Position numbers and translations under genes: made by a program. A DNA stretch of 64,000 nucleotides from Rhizobium sp. WSM4643 (GTDB lineage Bacteria > Pseudomonadota > Alphaproteobacteria > Rhizobiales > Rhizobiaceae), in NCBI RefSeq assembly GCF_025152745.1, contig NZ_CP104040.1:62001-126000 (forward strand), written 5' to 3'. Shown in pieces: positions 9,487-18,733 of this stretch (positions are counted from its first letter, which is position 1; the number at the start of each line of letters is the position of its first letter). The notes below the pieces were generated by a model. It did no database searches. It was not told the origin of the DNA and saw only the letters and a program-made list of their open reading frames with translations.

Positions 9487-10374
9487 TCAGGGAACGATCA
9501 GCGTTCCGACGCCGTGCTCGGTGAAGATCTCGAGCAGCACGGAATGGGCAGTCTTGCCGTTCAGGATGACGACACCCTGCACGCCGGCCTTGATCGCATC
9601 GATGCAGGTCTCGACCTTGGGGATCATGCCGCCCGAAATCGTGCCGTCGGCGATCAGCGCATGGGCTTCGGCGACGGAAAGCTCCTTGAGGAGCTGGCCG
9701 TTCTTGTCGAGAACGCCCGGCACATCGGTCAGGAACAGCAGCCGGGTGGCGTTCAGCGCGCCGGCAATGGCGCCGGCAAAGGTATCGGCATTGATATTGT
9801 AGGTGGCGCCGTCGCGGCCGGGCGCCACGGGCGCGATGACCGGGATCATCTCGGAGCGGGCGAGCAGATCGAGCAGCGTGCGGTCGACCTCGACCACTTC
9901 GCCGACGAAGCCGAGGTCGAGCACGCGCTCGATGTTCGAATCCGGATCCTTCACTGTCTTGCGCGCCTTTTCGGCGAAGACCATGTTGCCGTCCTTGCCG
10001 CAAAGACCGATCGCCCATTCGCCGGTCTGATTGATGAGGGCGACGATTTCCTTGTTGATCGAGCCGGCGAGCACCATTTCGACGATCTCGACCGTCTTCT
10101 GGTCGGTGACGCGAAGCCCGCCCTCGAATTTCGATTCGATGCCCATCTTGCTCAGCATGGCGCCGATCTGCGGGCCGCCGCCATGAACGACGATCGGGTT
10201 GACTCCGGACTGCTTCAAAAGGGCGATGTCGCTGGCAAAGGCCTTGCCGAGCTCGGGATTACCCATGGCGTGGCCGCCATATTTCACGACAATCGTCTTG
10301 TTCTCGTAGCGCTGCATGAAGGGCAGCGCCTTGGCCAGAAGCCGTGCCTGCATTTCGCTTTCGGTTTCGTTCAT
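9487..10374 (-). CDS. argB: Acetylglutamate kinase ArgB
   Basis: ArgB phosphorylates N-acetyl-L-glutamate with ATP, the committed step of arginine synthesis. The 295-residue product has the phosphate-binding KYGGHAM, the acetylglutamate-binding HGGGPQIG and the ATP-site region ending in GGMIPKVE, all typical of the amino-acid kinase family. An N-terminal amphipathic helix of about 25 residues is present, as in the hexameric, arginine-inhibited enzymes. Start chosen at 10372-10374 (MNETESEM) by family length. It is divergent from the ECF sigma gene. Confidence 0.96.
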   Translation of the reverse strand: MNETESEMQARLLAKALPFMQRYENKTIVVKYGGHAMGNPELGKAFASDIALLKQSGVNPIVVHGGGPQIGAMLSKMGIESKFEGGLRVTDQKTVEIVEMVLAGSINKEIVALINQTGEWAIGLCGKDGNMVFAEKARKTVKDPDSNIERVLDLGFVGEVVEVDRTLLDLLARSEMIPVIAPVAPGRDGATYNINADTFAGAIAGALNATRLLFLTDVPGVLDKNGQLLKELSVAEAHALIADGTISGGMIPKVETCIDAIKAGVQGVVILNGKTAHSVLLEIFTEHGVGTLIVP

Positions 10375-10517
10375 GGGAACCCCGCAGAATTGTTCGCGGC
10401 CTTTTATCGCAACTTTCTGACAGAGGGAATAATCCAGAGGGCAATAGTTTTTCGTATCTGGCGCGAAGCCGGCAGCCGCTACCGTCCGGCGCACGCAAGC
10501 TTGATATGGGGAACGGC

Positions 10518-11057
10518 ATGCAAGGCGATGAGATTGCAAACCTGATCGGCCGCGTCGCACTCGGCGATCGCAGGGCTTTCGTAGCCCTCTACAATCAGAC
10601 CGGACCGAAACTTTTCTCGATCTGCCTGCGTATCGTGAAGGATCGCACGGAAGCCGAAGAGGTCCTGCAGGAAGTCTATATCGGCATCTGGCAGCGCGCT
10701 CGCGGCTTCTCCGTCGCTTCGGGTTCGTCCTCGGCGTGGCTGGCTGCGATTGCCCGCAACCGGTCGATCGATGCGCTGCGGGCGCGCAAGCCCGTCGCCG
10801 ACGAATTGGATACGGTCTATGATCTCGCCGATGCCGGACCAGACCCGGAAAGACAGACCATGACAAAGGATGAAGGAAGGCGGATTGACACCTGCATGGA
10901 AGAGTTGGAAGCTGATCGTGCGGTCGCGGTGAAACGGGCTTATGTCGAAGGGCTGAGCTATCAGGAACTGGCCGATCAGTTTGGTGTCCCGCTGAACACG
11001 ATGCGGACCTGGCTCAGGCGCAGCCTCTTGAAACTGAGAGAGTGCATGGAACGATGA
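10518..11057 (+). CDS. ECF sigma factor, SigK-like (ECF19 type)
   Basis: A 179-residue sigma-70 family protein. Region 2 (about residues 10-75) has the [17 protein letters not shown] motif. Region 4 (about 120-175) has a helix-turn-helix [29 protein letters not shown]. There is no region 1 or 3, as in ECF sigma factors. I start at 10518 because GGGGA lies five bases upstream; an ATG at 10506 is in frame but has no ribosome site. The last codons overlap the next gene (ATGA), which encodes an RskA-type anti-sigma factor, and a fasciclin gene follows. That order resembles mycobacterial sigK-rskA-mpt83/70. Confidence 0.88.
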   Translation: MQGDEIANLIGRVALGDRRAFVALYNQTGPKLFSICLRIVKDRTEAEEVLQEVYIGIWQRARGFSVASGSSSAWLAAIARNRSIDALRARKPVADELDTVYDLADAGPDPERQTMTKDEGRRIDTCMEELEADRAVAVKRAYVEGLSYQELADQFGVPLNTMRTWLRRSLLKLRECMER

Positions 11058-11773
11058 CATCGCCCGACAAAAGCAAGGGAGACCGCTCCCGCGACGAGGT
11101 TCTCGCCGGCGAATATGTGCTTGGCGTCCTGTCGTTGCAGGATCGCCGGGTGGTCGAAGAGCGGATGCGCCACGACCGGCCTTTCGCTGCGATCGTCAGC
11201 CGCTGGGAAACCAACCTCTCCGCCTTCAACGACGAGTATGAAGGTGTCGTTCCGAACCGGGAAACCTTCAAGCAGATCGAGGCGCGGCTGTTCGGCGATG
11301 GCCAAAAGCCCGCATCCTTTTCGCAAGGGCTTTGGAATTCCGCCGTTTTCTGGCGCTCGCTGAGCTTCGCCTGCGCCGTCGTCGCCGTCAGCGCCGTCAT
11401 CTTCGCCTCCGGCGTGGTGCCGCAGCCGCAGGGGCCGGCACCGCTGGTGGCCTCGCTTTCAGGCCAGAACAGCACCATCAATCTTCTCGCCTCCTACGAG
11501 CTGCAGAGCGGCCGGCTGAAGATCGTGCCGGTCGCGGCCGGCAAGCCGAAGGAGAAGTCGCTGGAACTCTGGCTGGTGCCGGGCAGCGGCCTGCCGAAAT
11601 CGCTCGGCGTCTTCCAGCCGGGCGAAAGCGGCGAACTCGTCATTCCCGCCGATCTGCGCAACCAGATCGCCGATGGCGCAACACTTGCCGTCAGCCTCGA
11701 ACCCTTCGGCGGCTCGCCGACCGGCCAGACGACCGGCCCGGTGATCGCAAGCGGGCCCCTGCGCCGACCATAA
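11054..11773 (+). CDS. RskA-type transmembrane anti-sigma factor
   Basis: A 239-residue single-pass membrane protein. The N-terminal cytoplasmic part (about residues 1-95) has the VLAGEYVLGVLSLQDR motif typical of anti-sigma-K proteins. One transmembrane helix follows (about 102-122), then a periplasmic domain of about 115 residues with the ELWLVPGSGLPKSLG pattern of the RskA C-terminal domain. It presumably binds and inhibits the preceding sigma factor. Start ATG at 11054 overlaps the sigma stop codon, ensuring coupled synthesis. Confidence 0.86.
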   Translation: MTSPDKSKGDRSRDEVLAGEYVLGVLSLQDRRVVEERMRHDRPFAAIVSRWETNLSAFNDEYEGVVPNRETFKQIEARLFGDGQKPASFSQGLWNSAVFWRSLSFACAVVAVSAVIFASGVVPQPQGPAPLVASLSGQNSTINLLASYELQSGRLKIVPVAAGKPKEKSLELWLVPGSGLPKSLGVFQPGESGELVIPADLRNQIADGATLAVSLEPFGGSPTGQTTGPVIASGPLRRP

Positions 11774-11897
11774 TCTGCGCCGGCCATAAATCATTTTCTC
11801 CTGCCTGAAACTCTTCCGCACAGCCCTCCGTAGTTCGAAATGTCCGGACGACGCTCAGGCATAAAGCCCGCGGATGGTGTCCGGTGAGGAGAAAATC

Positions 11898-12452
11898 ATG
11901 ATCAAGTCCGTATTGCGCGGCTTCGCGCTCGCCGCCGCCATGTCCGCTGTCGCCTTTGCCGCCGCGAAAAACCCGGTGGTTGGCGGTGCTGCGATGTTCG
12001 ATAGCAAGAACATCATCGAGAACGCCGTGAATTCAAAGGATCACACGACGTTGGTCGCAGCCGTCAAGGCCGCCGGCCTGGTCGGCACGCTCGAGGGCAA
12101 GGGTCCTTTCACCGTCTTCGCGCCAACCAATGAAGCTTTCGCCGCGCTGCCGAAAGGCACCGTCGATACGCTGCTGAAGCCGGAAAACAAGGCGACACTG
12201 ACCAAGGTTCTGACCTGCCACGTCGTTGCCGCCGATGCGATGGCCAAGACCGTTGCCAAGATGATCAAGGATGACGGCGGCGAGCACGACATCAACACCG
12301 TCGGCGGCTGCGTGCTGAAAGCCAAGGAAAGCATGGGCAGGATCACCCTGACCGACGAAAACGGCGGTGTCTCCCATGTGACGATCGCCGACGTCAAACA
12401 ATCGAACGGCGTCATCCACGTCGTCGACAAGGTGCTGCTGCCGAAGATGTAA
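11898..12452 (+). CDS. Secreted fasciclin-domain protein
   Basis: A 184-residue protein with a signal peptide (residues 1-22, ending AFAA) followed by a single fasciclin (FAS1) domain, about residues 35-184. The H1 box (FTVFAPTNEAFAALP) and the H2 box (NGVIHVVDKVLLP) are clear. FAS1 domains mediate cell-surface and matrix adhesion. A strong ribosome site (GAGGAG) precedes the ATG at 11898. Fasciclin genes are the known targets of SigK in mycobacteria, so this is the likely regulated output of the two genes before it. A possible ECF-type promoter (GAAAC, 17 bases, CGTAG) lies at 11807-11833, weakly supported. Confidence 0.92.
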   Translation: MIKSVLRGFALAAAMSAVAFAAAKNPVVGGAAMFDSKNIIENAVNSKDHTTLVAAVKAAGLVGTLEGKGPFTVFAPTNEAFAALPKGTVDTLLKPENKATLTKVLTCHVVAADAMAKTVAKMIKDDGGEHDINTVGGCVLKAKESMGRITLTDENGGVSHVTIADVKQSNGVIHVVDKVLLPKM

Positions 12453-12485
12453 GCCCGCTCGTATCGGCAGACGCATTGGGGGGCT

Positions 12486-12592
12486 CCTAGAGCAATTCCA
12501 GGAAAAGTGCAGAGCGGTTTTCCGTCCGGAATTGCGCAAAAACAAAAGGTTAGAGCGGTTCTGCGCGTCCATGGAAAGCTGAACCGCTCTAA
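12486..12592. repeat. RIME1-like intergenic mosaic element, copy 2
   Basis: Second two-hairpin element. The first stem pairs GCAATTCC...GGAAAA with TTTTCC...GGAATTGC around an AAGTG...GCGG loop. The second pairs TTAGAGCGGTTC with GAACCGCTCTAA. The AAAAACAAA linker matches copy 1. The stems differ from copy 1 on both sides together, keeping pairing, which suggests RNA or DNA structure is what is conserved. It lies downstream of the fasciclin gene. Confidence 0.7.
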
Positions 12593-12724
12593 GGGCGCCC
12601 CAAAACACAGATTGATGAGGTGGCTAGCGCATAATCCGGATATCGGAATCGATTTCGGAAAGGATTACGCGCAAATTCAAGGCGATAGAGCGTCCTTAGC
12701 GCATCTGAAAAGATGCGCGGCGCT

Positions 12725-13804
12725 CTATTGGGCGGCCTCAGCTCTCGGGAAGACGAGGCTGACACTCATGCCGGTGTCAGGGGACGAGGTGACTTCAACC
12801 TCGGCGCGGGCATTCTGTTTCAGCGACTGTACGATCATCGCGCTGAGCTTCCCGGGCTGAGGCCAGGTCACATCCTGGGGAAGACCGACCCCGTTATCAG
12901 CAACGGTAGTCCTGCAGCCGGTATCGCTGACGACACAGCGAAGCGTGATCTCGCCGCCATCGCGCCCCACGAAAGCATGCTTCAGCGTATTGGTGAGGAG
13001 TTCATTGATGACGAGGCCGGCCGGCATGGCGACATCGACGGAGACCGGCCAGGTATCGACCTTCATGTCCAGCCTGATCCCTTCCACCGCATGGGCCGCC
13101 ATCACAGAAGCGGCAATCTGGCTCACATAGGTGCCAAGATCGATTGTGGCGCCCTTCTCTTCGTCCGACAGCGAGCGATAGAGCAGAGCCAAGGCTTCAA
13201 TCCGCCCGGCAAGGCGCGCAAACCTTTCGCTTTCCTCATTCTGTTGAGCATTGCGCGCCTCCATTCGGATGAGCGCCGTGATCATCTGCAGATTGTTCTT
13301 CACGCGATGCTGAAGTTCCCGCAGAAGGACATCTTTCTCCGTCAGCAGTTCGCCGAAACTCTCAGCGGCCGTCGTCTCATTGCGGGCAGCAAAAGCCACC
13401 AAACGGAAAAGCGGGGTGTCATCATCGTCAACGATGGTATTCGACCAGACATCGACAATGACGTTGCTCTCGGGTTCGGCCACCAGCGAGAAGGCACCGA
13501 TATACTCCTCCGCAGAAGTCACGGCGGCGGTGAGCGGCACCTCTCCGGAGACGGCGGTGGAGCTCAATTCAATTTCCGGCCAGGGTTTTCCCTGGACCTC
13601 GGTTGCCTCCAGCGCCGTCAGCCGTTCGAATTCGAGGTTGACGTAAATCAGCGGTTCATCGCCACTGAGTTCGGAGACAGCCACCGCGAATGGGACATGA
13701 TCGAGAAAGTGCCGAAACCGGCTATCATCAAGGGCTTCGGCAAGGTGAGGCAGGCTGTCCACACCTTCGGGCGAAAGGGGCTGGTCTTTGCTATCGGTCA
13801 TCAA
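12725..13804 (-). CDS. PAS-domain sensor histidine kinase, HisKA_2 type
   Basis: A 359-residue cytoplasmic kinase. The N-terminal PAS domain spans about residues 25-140. The HisKA_2 dimerisation box carries the phospho-acceptor His in ELQHRVKNNLQ (about residue 172), and the HATPase_c domain has its N box in INELLTNTLKHAF and its G box around DNGVGLP. Such kinases are common partners in the alphaproteobacterial general stress response and light/redox sensing. No response regulator is adjacent, so it is an orphan; the partner is unknown. There are no transmembrane segments. Confidence 0.86.
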   Translation of the reverse strand: MMTDSKDQPLSPEGVDSLPHLAEALDDSRFRHFLDHVPFAVAVSELSGDEPLIYVNLEFERLTALEATEVQGKPWPEIELSSTAVSGEVPLTAAVTSAEEYIGAFSLVAEPESNVIVDVWSNTIVDDDDTPLFRLVAFAARNETTAAESFGELLTEKDVLLRELQHRVKNNLQMITALIRMEARNAQQNEESERFARLAGRIEALALLYRSLSDEEKGATIDLGTYVSQIAASVMAAHAVEGIRLDMKVDTWPVSVDVAMPAGLVINELLTNTLKHAFVGRDGGEITLRCVVSDTGCRTTVADNGVGLPQDVTWPQPGKLSAMIVQSLKQNARAEVEVTSSPDTGMSVSLVFPRAEAAQ

Positions 13805-13924
13805 ATATTACTCGTGGACACGGCTGCTCCCGACACGGCAGGAGAATTAAGCGTTGGCTTAAAAACTGCGGGGACGCAAGCGTTGATCGGCGGCGCGTCC
13901 ATCGACTGCCGGCCAAAGGGTGAT

Positions 13925-14200
13925 TTAAGTCCGGTCGTAGGTAAATGACGTCAGCAGCGTCGTGACGAAATTGCTCGCCCTTTCCTTGACCAGCACTTCC
14001 GTCCATTCATCCGTCCCGCGCAGCCGCAAATCCGTGTAAATACTGTCGACGGCCGCTTCTTCGATACGCTTGATATGCGTCTTGAACGAAGCCTCGCCGC
14101 CGCCGTGATACATGTCTCTGATCACCATGCGCAGAATTTCCTGAATGGCGATCTGCCAGGCCGTATTGATCGACTGAAGTTCCTGCGGAGTCTCTGCCAT
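13925..14200 (-). CDS. Conserved hypothetical protein
   Basis: A 91-residue soluble, mostly helical protein (MAETPQELQSINTAWQ start) with no domain I recognise. It has no signal peptide or Cys residues and mixed charge throughout. I start at the ATG 14198-14200 rather than the upstream ATG at 14239, because the upstream addition is short and unlike the rest. It lies upstream of the sensor kinase on the same strand with about 120 bases between, so a shared transcript is possible. Function unknown. Confidence 0.6.
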   Translation of the reverse strand: MAETPQELQSINTAWQIAIQEILRMVIRDMYHGGGEASFKTHIKRIEEAAVDSIYTDLRLRGTDEWTEVLVKERASNFVTTLLTSFTYDRT

Positions 14201-14327
14201 TGATGAATTCCTTGATGCGATGCGAGTGAATGTCAGCACGCTTCGGGTCGTCCTTCAGCGCGCGATCTGCAAGCCCATCGTTTCAGGCGCGGTCTAAATT
14301 TCGAGCCTTGTCAATCGGCTTGTGATC

Positions 14328-14552
14328 TCAGCAGGCCCTGGCGTGTTTTGCAATGAGGGCAGAGGTGGCCGACACCCGGTTACTCTGTTCCCTCGCAAGC
14401 CGGGCCTCCCGAAGCCGCAACGTCTTTGCCTGCTGCGATTGGGCGTCGGATTCGAGCTCCTCGGCCGCCTGGTTCTTCGCGAAAAACTGGGTCTGGACGC
14501 TGCCGAAGGCAATCTCCGCCCGCTGGCGAGATTTGCTGTATGTTTCTGTCAT
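14328..14552 (-). CDS. Small conserved hypothetical protein, Gln/Ala/Arg-rich
   Basis: A 74-residue helical protein (MTETYSKSRQRAEIAF). Residues 10-60 are rich in Ala, Gln, Arg and Glu and could form a coiled coil. It has no signal peptide or known domain. The start chosen is the ATG at 14550-14552; the frame continues upstream through the cold-shock gene terminator, which cannot be coding. It lies downstream of the cold-shock gene on the same strand, separated by that terminator, so it is probably transcribed on its own. Function unknown. Confidence 0.55.
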   Translation of the reverse strand: MTETYSKSRQRAEIAFGSVQTQFFAKNQAAEELESDAQSQQAKTLRLREARLAREQSNRVSATSALIAKHARAC

Positions 14553-14590
14553 GTTGGCTCCGATACTCGTGGGCTCGACGCGCGAGCGAA

Positions 14591-14623
14591 AACAAAAAGG
14601 CCAGGCAAATCGCCTGGCCTTGG
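14591..14623 (-). terminator. Rho-independent terminator of the cold-shock gene
   Basis: Read on the minus strand, an 8-base-pair stem GGCCAGGC / GCCTGGCC with a five-base loop is followed by TTTTTGTTTT. It lies about 60 bases after the cold-shock stop codon, the expected place. Confidence 0.85.
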
Positions 14624-14684
14624 ATTGATAATGTGCTTCCGGCAGTGCCAGTACATCCGTGGTCAAAGGAAAGCAGATACCGAA

Positions 14685-14894
14685 TTAAGCGTTCTGGAGA
14701 TTGCAAGCGGACATCTTGCCCGACTTGTTGTCACGCTCGAGGTCGAAGCCGATCTTCTGGCCTTCGACGAGTTCGCGCATTCCGGCGCGCTCGACGGCGG
14801 AGATGTGAACGAAGGCGTCAGCGCCGCCGTTGTCAGGCTGAATGAAGCCGAAGCCTTTGGTGGAATTGAACCATTTAACTGTGCCGGTGGTCAT
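14685..14894 (-). CDS. cspA: Cold-shock protein (CspA family)
   Basis: A 69-residue OB-fold single-stranded nucleic-acid-binding protein. Both RNA-binding motifs are present: KGFGFIQ (RNP1) and AFVHIS (RNP2), following the family start TGTVKWFN. CspA proteins melt RNA structure during cold or growth transitions. Start ATG is at 14892-14894; in-frame codons upstream to 15020 lie in what is probably a long 5' untranslated leader, usual for csp genes. A strong terminator follows. Confidence 0.95.
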   Translation of the reverse strand: MTTGTVKWFNSTKGFGFIQPDNGGADAFVHISAVERAGMRELVEGQKIGFDLERDNKSGKMSACNLQNA

Positions 14895-15157
14895 GATGAT
14901 GAACCCTTTCATAGCAAATTGAAGAACCGCAACGCCGAGGCGATGCGGATGGTGATAGCGATTTTTGAAAGGAAGTTCGTTCAGAGCGCGGTGCCAATCG
15001 CGCGATAACCAAGCCAGCAAGCAAAATTCGATGACCGCTATCTAGCTCATCAAAGCTGTGTCGTCAACCGTTAGTTTTTAGGCCCTGCTATGTTCAACTG
15101 CGGGATGCCGCGGCGACCTTTACACCAAATGACTTCGCGTCCGGGTGCTCAGGCCGT

Positions 15158-15811
15158 CTATTTCCAGCGGGCGATGCCGACGGTTTCGGCGATCGCCTGG
15201 CGCAATTCGTCCAGCCCATCGCCCTTTTCTGACGAGGTGGACAGCACGCCGGGATAAGCGGCCGGGCGCTTGCGGATCTTTTCCGCCGTTTCGGCAATGA
15301 GCTTCGGTACACCAGCCGCCTTGATCTTGTCGGTCTTGGTCAGCACGATCTGGTAGGAGACGGCTGCCTTGTCGAGCAGATCAAGCACGTCATCGTCGTT
15401 CTTCTTGATACCGTGGCGGCTGTCGATCAGCACATAGACGCGCTTCAGCGTTGCGCGGCCACGCAAGTAATCGAAGACGAGCTTGGTCCACTTGTCGACC
15501 TGTTCCTTCGGTGCTTGCGCATAACCATAGCCCGGCATGTCGACGATCGCTGTCGGCGGCAGGTCTTGGCCTTCGCCGGAATAACCGTCCGGAACGAAAT
15601 AGTTCAGTTCCTGCGTACGCCCCGGCGTGTTCGAGGTGCGTGCTAGGCCCTTCTGGCCGACCAGCGCATTGATCAGCGACGACTTTCCGACATTCGAGCG
15701 ACCGGCGAAGGCCACTTCCAGCGGCCCTTCCGGCGGCAGGAAATTCAGGGACGGTACGCCGCGGATGAAGATCCATGGGTGGCCGAAGAGCGGCTTTTCG
15801 ATGTCGGACAT
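15158..15811 (-). CDS. engB: Ribosome biogenesis GTPase EngB (YihA/YsxC)
   Basis: A 217-residue TRAFAC-class GTPase needed for late 50S subunit assembly. G1 (GRSNVGKSS, residue 37), G3 (DMPGYG), G4 (TKTDK) and the G5-like TSSEKGDG are all visible. Length matches the family. It lies downstream of yidC on the same strand but after a terminator, so it may have its own promoter in 15812-15930. Confidence 0.95.
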   Translation of the reverse strand: MSDIEKPLFGHPWIFIRGVPSLNFLPPEGPLEVAFAGRSNVGKSSLINALVGQKGLARTSNTPGRTQELNYFVPDGYSGEGQDLPPTAIVDMPGYGYAQAPKEQVDKWTKLVFDYLRGRATLKRVYVLIDSRHGIKKNDDDVLDLLDKAAVSYQIVLTKTDKIKAAGVPKLIAETAEKIRKRPAAYPGVLSTSSEKGDGLDELRQAIAETVGIARWK

Positions 15812-15929
15812 GCAGGCTCGGCAATCTCTGGGTTGGGTCTTTTACCGGGCTTCATGGTTTTGCGGGCGGATGTCAAGCTTTTCAGGCGCCTGCGCGGCAT
15901 GCCTTGTCTCCTTCGTCCGCCGCCCGGAA

Positions 15930-15956
15930 ATGAAAAGCCCCGCCGGAGCGGGGCTC
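15930..15956 (-). terminator. Rho-independent terminator of the rpmH-rnpA-yidC operon
   Basis: On the minus strand, the stem AGCCCCGC / GCGGGGCT with a four-base loop is followed by TTTTCA, directly after the yidC stop at 15965. Confidence 0.85.
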
Positions 15957-15964
15957 TGCAAGCA

Positions 15965-17761
15965 TCATTTCGACTGCGCCGTTTTTCGTCGGAACAGACC
16001 CTTCAGATTGTCGAAGAGTTCGACCTTGACGCCGTGGCGCTTCATGATCACCGACTGCTGGATCACCGAGAGCGTGTTGTTCCAGGCCCAGTAGATGACG
16101 AGACCGGCCGGGAAACTTGCCAGCATGAACATGAACACCAGCGGCATCCAGGTGAAGATCATCGCCTGCGTCGGATCCGGCGGCGTCGGGTTCATGCGCA
16201 TCTGCAGGAACATGGTGATGCCCATGATCAGCGGCCAGACGCCGAGATGCAGAATGGTCGGCGCTTCGAAGGGCAGCAGGCCGAACAGGTTGACGATCGT
16301 CGTGGGATCGGGCGCCGAAAGGTCCTTGATCCAGCCGAAGAAGGGCGCATGCCGCATTTCGATGGTGATGTAGATCACCTTGTAGAGCGAGAAAAAGATC
16401 GGGATCTGCAACGCCACCGGCCAGCAGCCGGCGATCGGATTGATCTTCTCTTCCTTGTAGAGCTGCATCGTCGCCTGCTGCAGCCCCATGCGGTCGTCGG
16501 CGAATTTTGCCTTCAACTCCTCCATCTTCGGCTGCATGCGCTTCATGTTCGCCATCGAAGCGTATTGCTTGCTGGCGAGCGGGAAGAACAGAGCCTTGAC
16601 GACGATGGTCGTGCACAGGATCGCCACGCCGAAATTGCCGAAGTAGCGGAAGAAGAAGTCCATCAGCTTGAACATCGGCTTGGTGATGAAATAGAACCAG
16701 CCCCAGTCGATCAGCCGGTCGAACTTCGGAATCGAGTAGCTGGCCTCATAACCGTCGATAACGGGCACTTCCTTGGCGCCGGCGAAGACGAGGTTCTTGA
16801 GCTCGATCGATTGGCCCGGCGCAACGGTGAAGGCATCTTCCTTGTAGTCGGCCTGATAGCGCGGCTGACCGTCGGCAAAATGCGAGAAGCTTGCCTCATA
16901 GGGAGCACTCTGCGGTGGAATGATCGTCGCCGCCCAGTATTTGTCGGTGATGCCGAGCCAGCCGCCGGTGGATTTGGCCGGCTTGACGGCTTCCTTTTCG
17001 GCGGCGGTATATTTGGTTTCGACGAGGCCGTCATCGCCGATGACGCCGATGAAGCCTTCATGCAGCACGTAGACGGAGGGCGTCGTCGGCTTGTTGTAAC
17101 GCGTGACACGGCCGTAGGAATTGAGCGAGGCAGGAGCCTGGCCGGCATTCGCGATCTTGTCGGCGACGGTGAACATGTAGCGTTCGTCGACGGAGATGGT
17201 GCGGGTGAACGTCAGGCCCTTGTCATTGGTATAGGAAAGCGTCACCGGCGTCTTTTCGGTGAGCTTGGCGCCCTCGGGCGCGGTCCAGAGCGTCGAGGGA
17301 CCGGGAACGCTGCCCGTCGCGTCGCTGCCGATATAGCCGAGTTCGGTGAAATAGCCGTCCTTGGTTTCGGCCGGGCTGAACAGCGTGATGATCGGGCTCG
17401 AGTCGTCGACGGTCTCGTGGTAGCCCTTGAGCTTCAGGTCGTCGAGGCGGGCGCCGGCAAGGTTGATCGAGCCGGAGAGGGCAGCAGTGTCGATGACGAC
17501 GCGCGGGGTCTTTGCCAGCGCCTGCTCGAGCGTCGCTGTTGCGGCCGCCTGGTTGGAAGGTGCCGCACCGCTCGGCTGGGCCGGCGTCTGGCCGCCCGCT
17601 GCCGGCTGCTGCACCTGCTCGGTCTGTTGCTGCGCCTTCTGGGCTTCCTGAGTCTTGCGCTGGGCCTCGATGCGCGGATTCATATAGAGAAACTGCCAGC
17701 CGAGGACGATCAGCACCGAGAGAGCGATCGCAATGAAGTAATTGCGGTTGTTTTCCATCAT
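15965..17761 (-). CDS. yidC: Membrane protein insertase YidC
   Basis: A 598-residue Oxa1/YidC-family insertase that places membrane proteins alone or with SecYEG. An N-terminal transmembrane anchor (about residues 8-24) is followed by a Gln/Ala-rich linker. A large periplasmic beta domain spans about 70-340, and the conserved five-helix core about 360-575. The core includes the cytoplasmic helical hairpin ([18 protein letters not shown]) and an Arg in the groove region. The basic C-terminal tail ends in [11 protein letters not shown]. It overlaps rnpA by four bases, giving the conserved rpmH-rnpA-yidC operon. Confidence 0.97.
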   Translation of the reverse strand: MMENNRNYFIAIALSVLIVLGWQFLYMNPRIEAQRKTQEAQKAQQQTEQVQQPAAGGQTPAQPSGAAPSNQAAATATLEQALAKTPRVVIDTAALSGSINLAGARLDDLKLKGYHETVDDSSPIITLFSPAETKDGYFTELGYIGSDATGSVPGPSTLWTAPEGAKLTEKTPVTLSYTNDKGLTFTRTISVDERYMFTVADKIANAGQAPASLNSYGRVTRYNKPTTPSVYVLHEGFIGVIGDDGLVETKYTAAEKEAVKPAKSTGGWLGITDKYWAATIIPPQSAPYEASFSHFADGQPRYQADYKEDAFTVAPGQSIELKNLVFAGAKEVPVIDGYEASYSIPKFDRLIDWGWFYFITKPMFKLMDFFFRYFGNFGVAILCTTIVVKALFFPLASKQYASMANMKRMQPKMEELKAKFADDRMGLQQATMQLYKEEKINPIAGCWPVALQIPIFFSLYKVIYITIEMRHAPFFGWIKDLSAPDPTTIVNLFGLLPFEAPTILHLGVWPLIMGITMFLQMRMNPTPPDPTQAMIFTWMPLVFMFMLASFPAGLVIYWAWNNTLSVIQQSVIMKRHGVKVELFDNLKGLFRRKTAQSK

Positions 17762-18159
17762 ACGTTCCTGGGGCGTCCGTCTCCGGAGCGCCGGTGTTTC
17801 GGCCTGGTTTCCACGCGGGATTTCAGTTCCGCGGCCAATTCCTGGAAGGACGCGTCAAGCACGTCCCTGCGCGCGACAACCACATAGTCGTGTCCGGGCT
17901 GCATTGCAAACCCCGCATGAAGCCGCACCGCCTCTTTCAGGCGGCGGCGCATGCGGTTCCGTTCGACCGCGTTGCCATGTTTTTTGGTGACTGTAAAACC
18001 GACGCGTGCCTGGCTGTCGGGTTCCTTCCGGTCGAGGACTTCGAGAAGGAAGAGGCCGCCCCGGCGTTTTTCGCCCTCGCGCGCGGCAAGAAACTGCGGG
18101 CGGCTCTTCAGCCGCCCGACAGTGTGTTTCATCTCACTGGTCGTCAATTCGCCCGCCAT
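17758..18159 (-). CDS. rnpA: Ribonuclease P protein component RnpA
   Basis: The protein subunit of RNase P, which helps the M1 RNA trim tRNA 5' leaders. The 133-residue product has the RNR signature [15 protein letters not shown] in the middle and the [13 protein letters not shown] motif before it. A start at [11 protein letters not shown] (18132) is also possible and closer to short homologues. It follows rpmH by 21 bases and overlaps yidC by four. Confidence 0.95.
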   Translation of the reverse strand: MAGELTTSEMKHTVGRLKSRPQFLAAREGEKRRGGLFLLEVLDRKEPDSQARVGFTVTKKHGNAVERNRMRRRLKEAVRLHAGFAMQPGHDYVVVARRDVLDASFQELAAELKSRVETRPKHRRSGDGRPRNV

Positions 18160-18180
18160 CTCTTACCGGGCAACCCGGCC

Positions 18181-18315
18181 TTACGCCGACAGACGGTTGC
18201 GGCCCTGCGCGCGGCGGGCTGCGATGACCTTGCGGCCACCCTTCGTGGACATGCGCGCACGGAAACCGTGGCGACGCTTGCGAACAAGCTTGGATGGTTG
18301 GTAGGTACGCTTCAT
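18181..18315 (-). CDS. rpmH: 50S ribosomal protein L34
   Basis: A 44-residue, highly basic protein beginning [18 protein letters not shown] and ending GRNRLSA, the invariant L34 pattern. ATG at 18313-18315, TAA at 18181-18183. It is first in the rpmH-rnpA-yidC operon. It was found by direct translation, being too short for ordinary ORF filters. Confidence 0.97.
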   Translation of the reverse strand: MKRTYQPSKLVRKRRHGFRARMSTKGGRKVIAARRAQGRNRLSA

Positions 18316-18679
18316 TTATTTTAAACACCGCGGAGTGCGGCCCTTCTTGAATTTGCATAATGCAAGGAGCGTTGTTTTTCGAACGGGCGGACCATGAAAG
18401 GCTTGAGTGACCGAACGTGCGCGGGCTTATAAGGACGAAGCCCGCAAAAGTCAATTATGCCGGATCATTTCACTCTGCACTGCCGCCTCCAAAGTAAGTT
18501 CGCACTTTGGTGTTAAGAAATTAGGCATGCTCCGAGTGGTTGTAGTTTTCCGCCGCGGCAGGTCGATTGCCCCTATTTTCAGGCGCTTACGCCTTCCGGC
18601 CGCATTCGGCATGGATCATTTCCGAAGCCACAATCGTAAATATTAGAAATCTAACTTTAATTAATTTCGCCGATATTCA
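18316..18679. other. Gene-free stretch between rpmH and the chemotaxis receptor
   Basis: A 364-base divergent intergenic region that should hold the rpmH promoter on the minus strand and the receptor promoter on the plus strand. The part nearest the receptor (18630-18680) is AT-rich. I see no RNA gene, repeat or clear operator. Confidence 0.5.
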
Positions 18680-18733
18680 ATGCATCGACTGGGAATTTGC
18701 TTTCCAGGCAGTGGCGTAGCTAGGAGCATTGCA

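Noticed and set aside
10426..10460. ECF promoter before the sigma gene (GGAAT...CGTAT)
   Set aside because: Spacing of about 22 bases is too long for an ECF promoter.
15779..17887. 702-residue open frame on the plus strand
   Set aside because: Antisense to yidC and part of rnpA; shadow composition and no domain.
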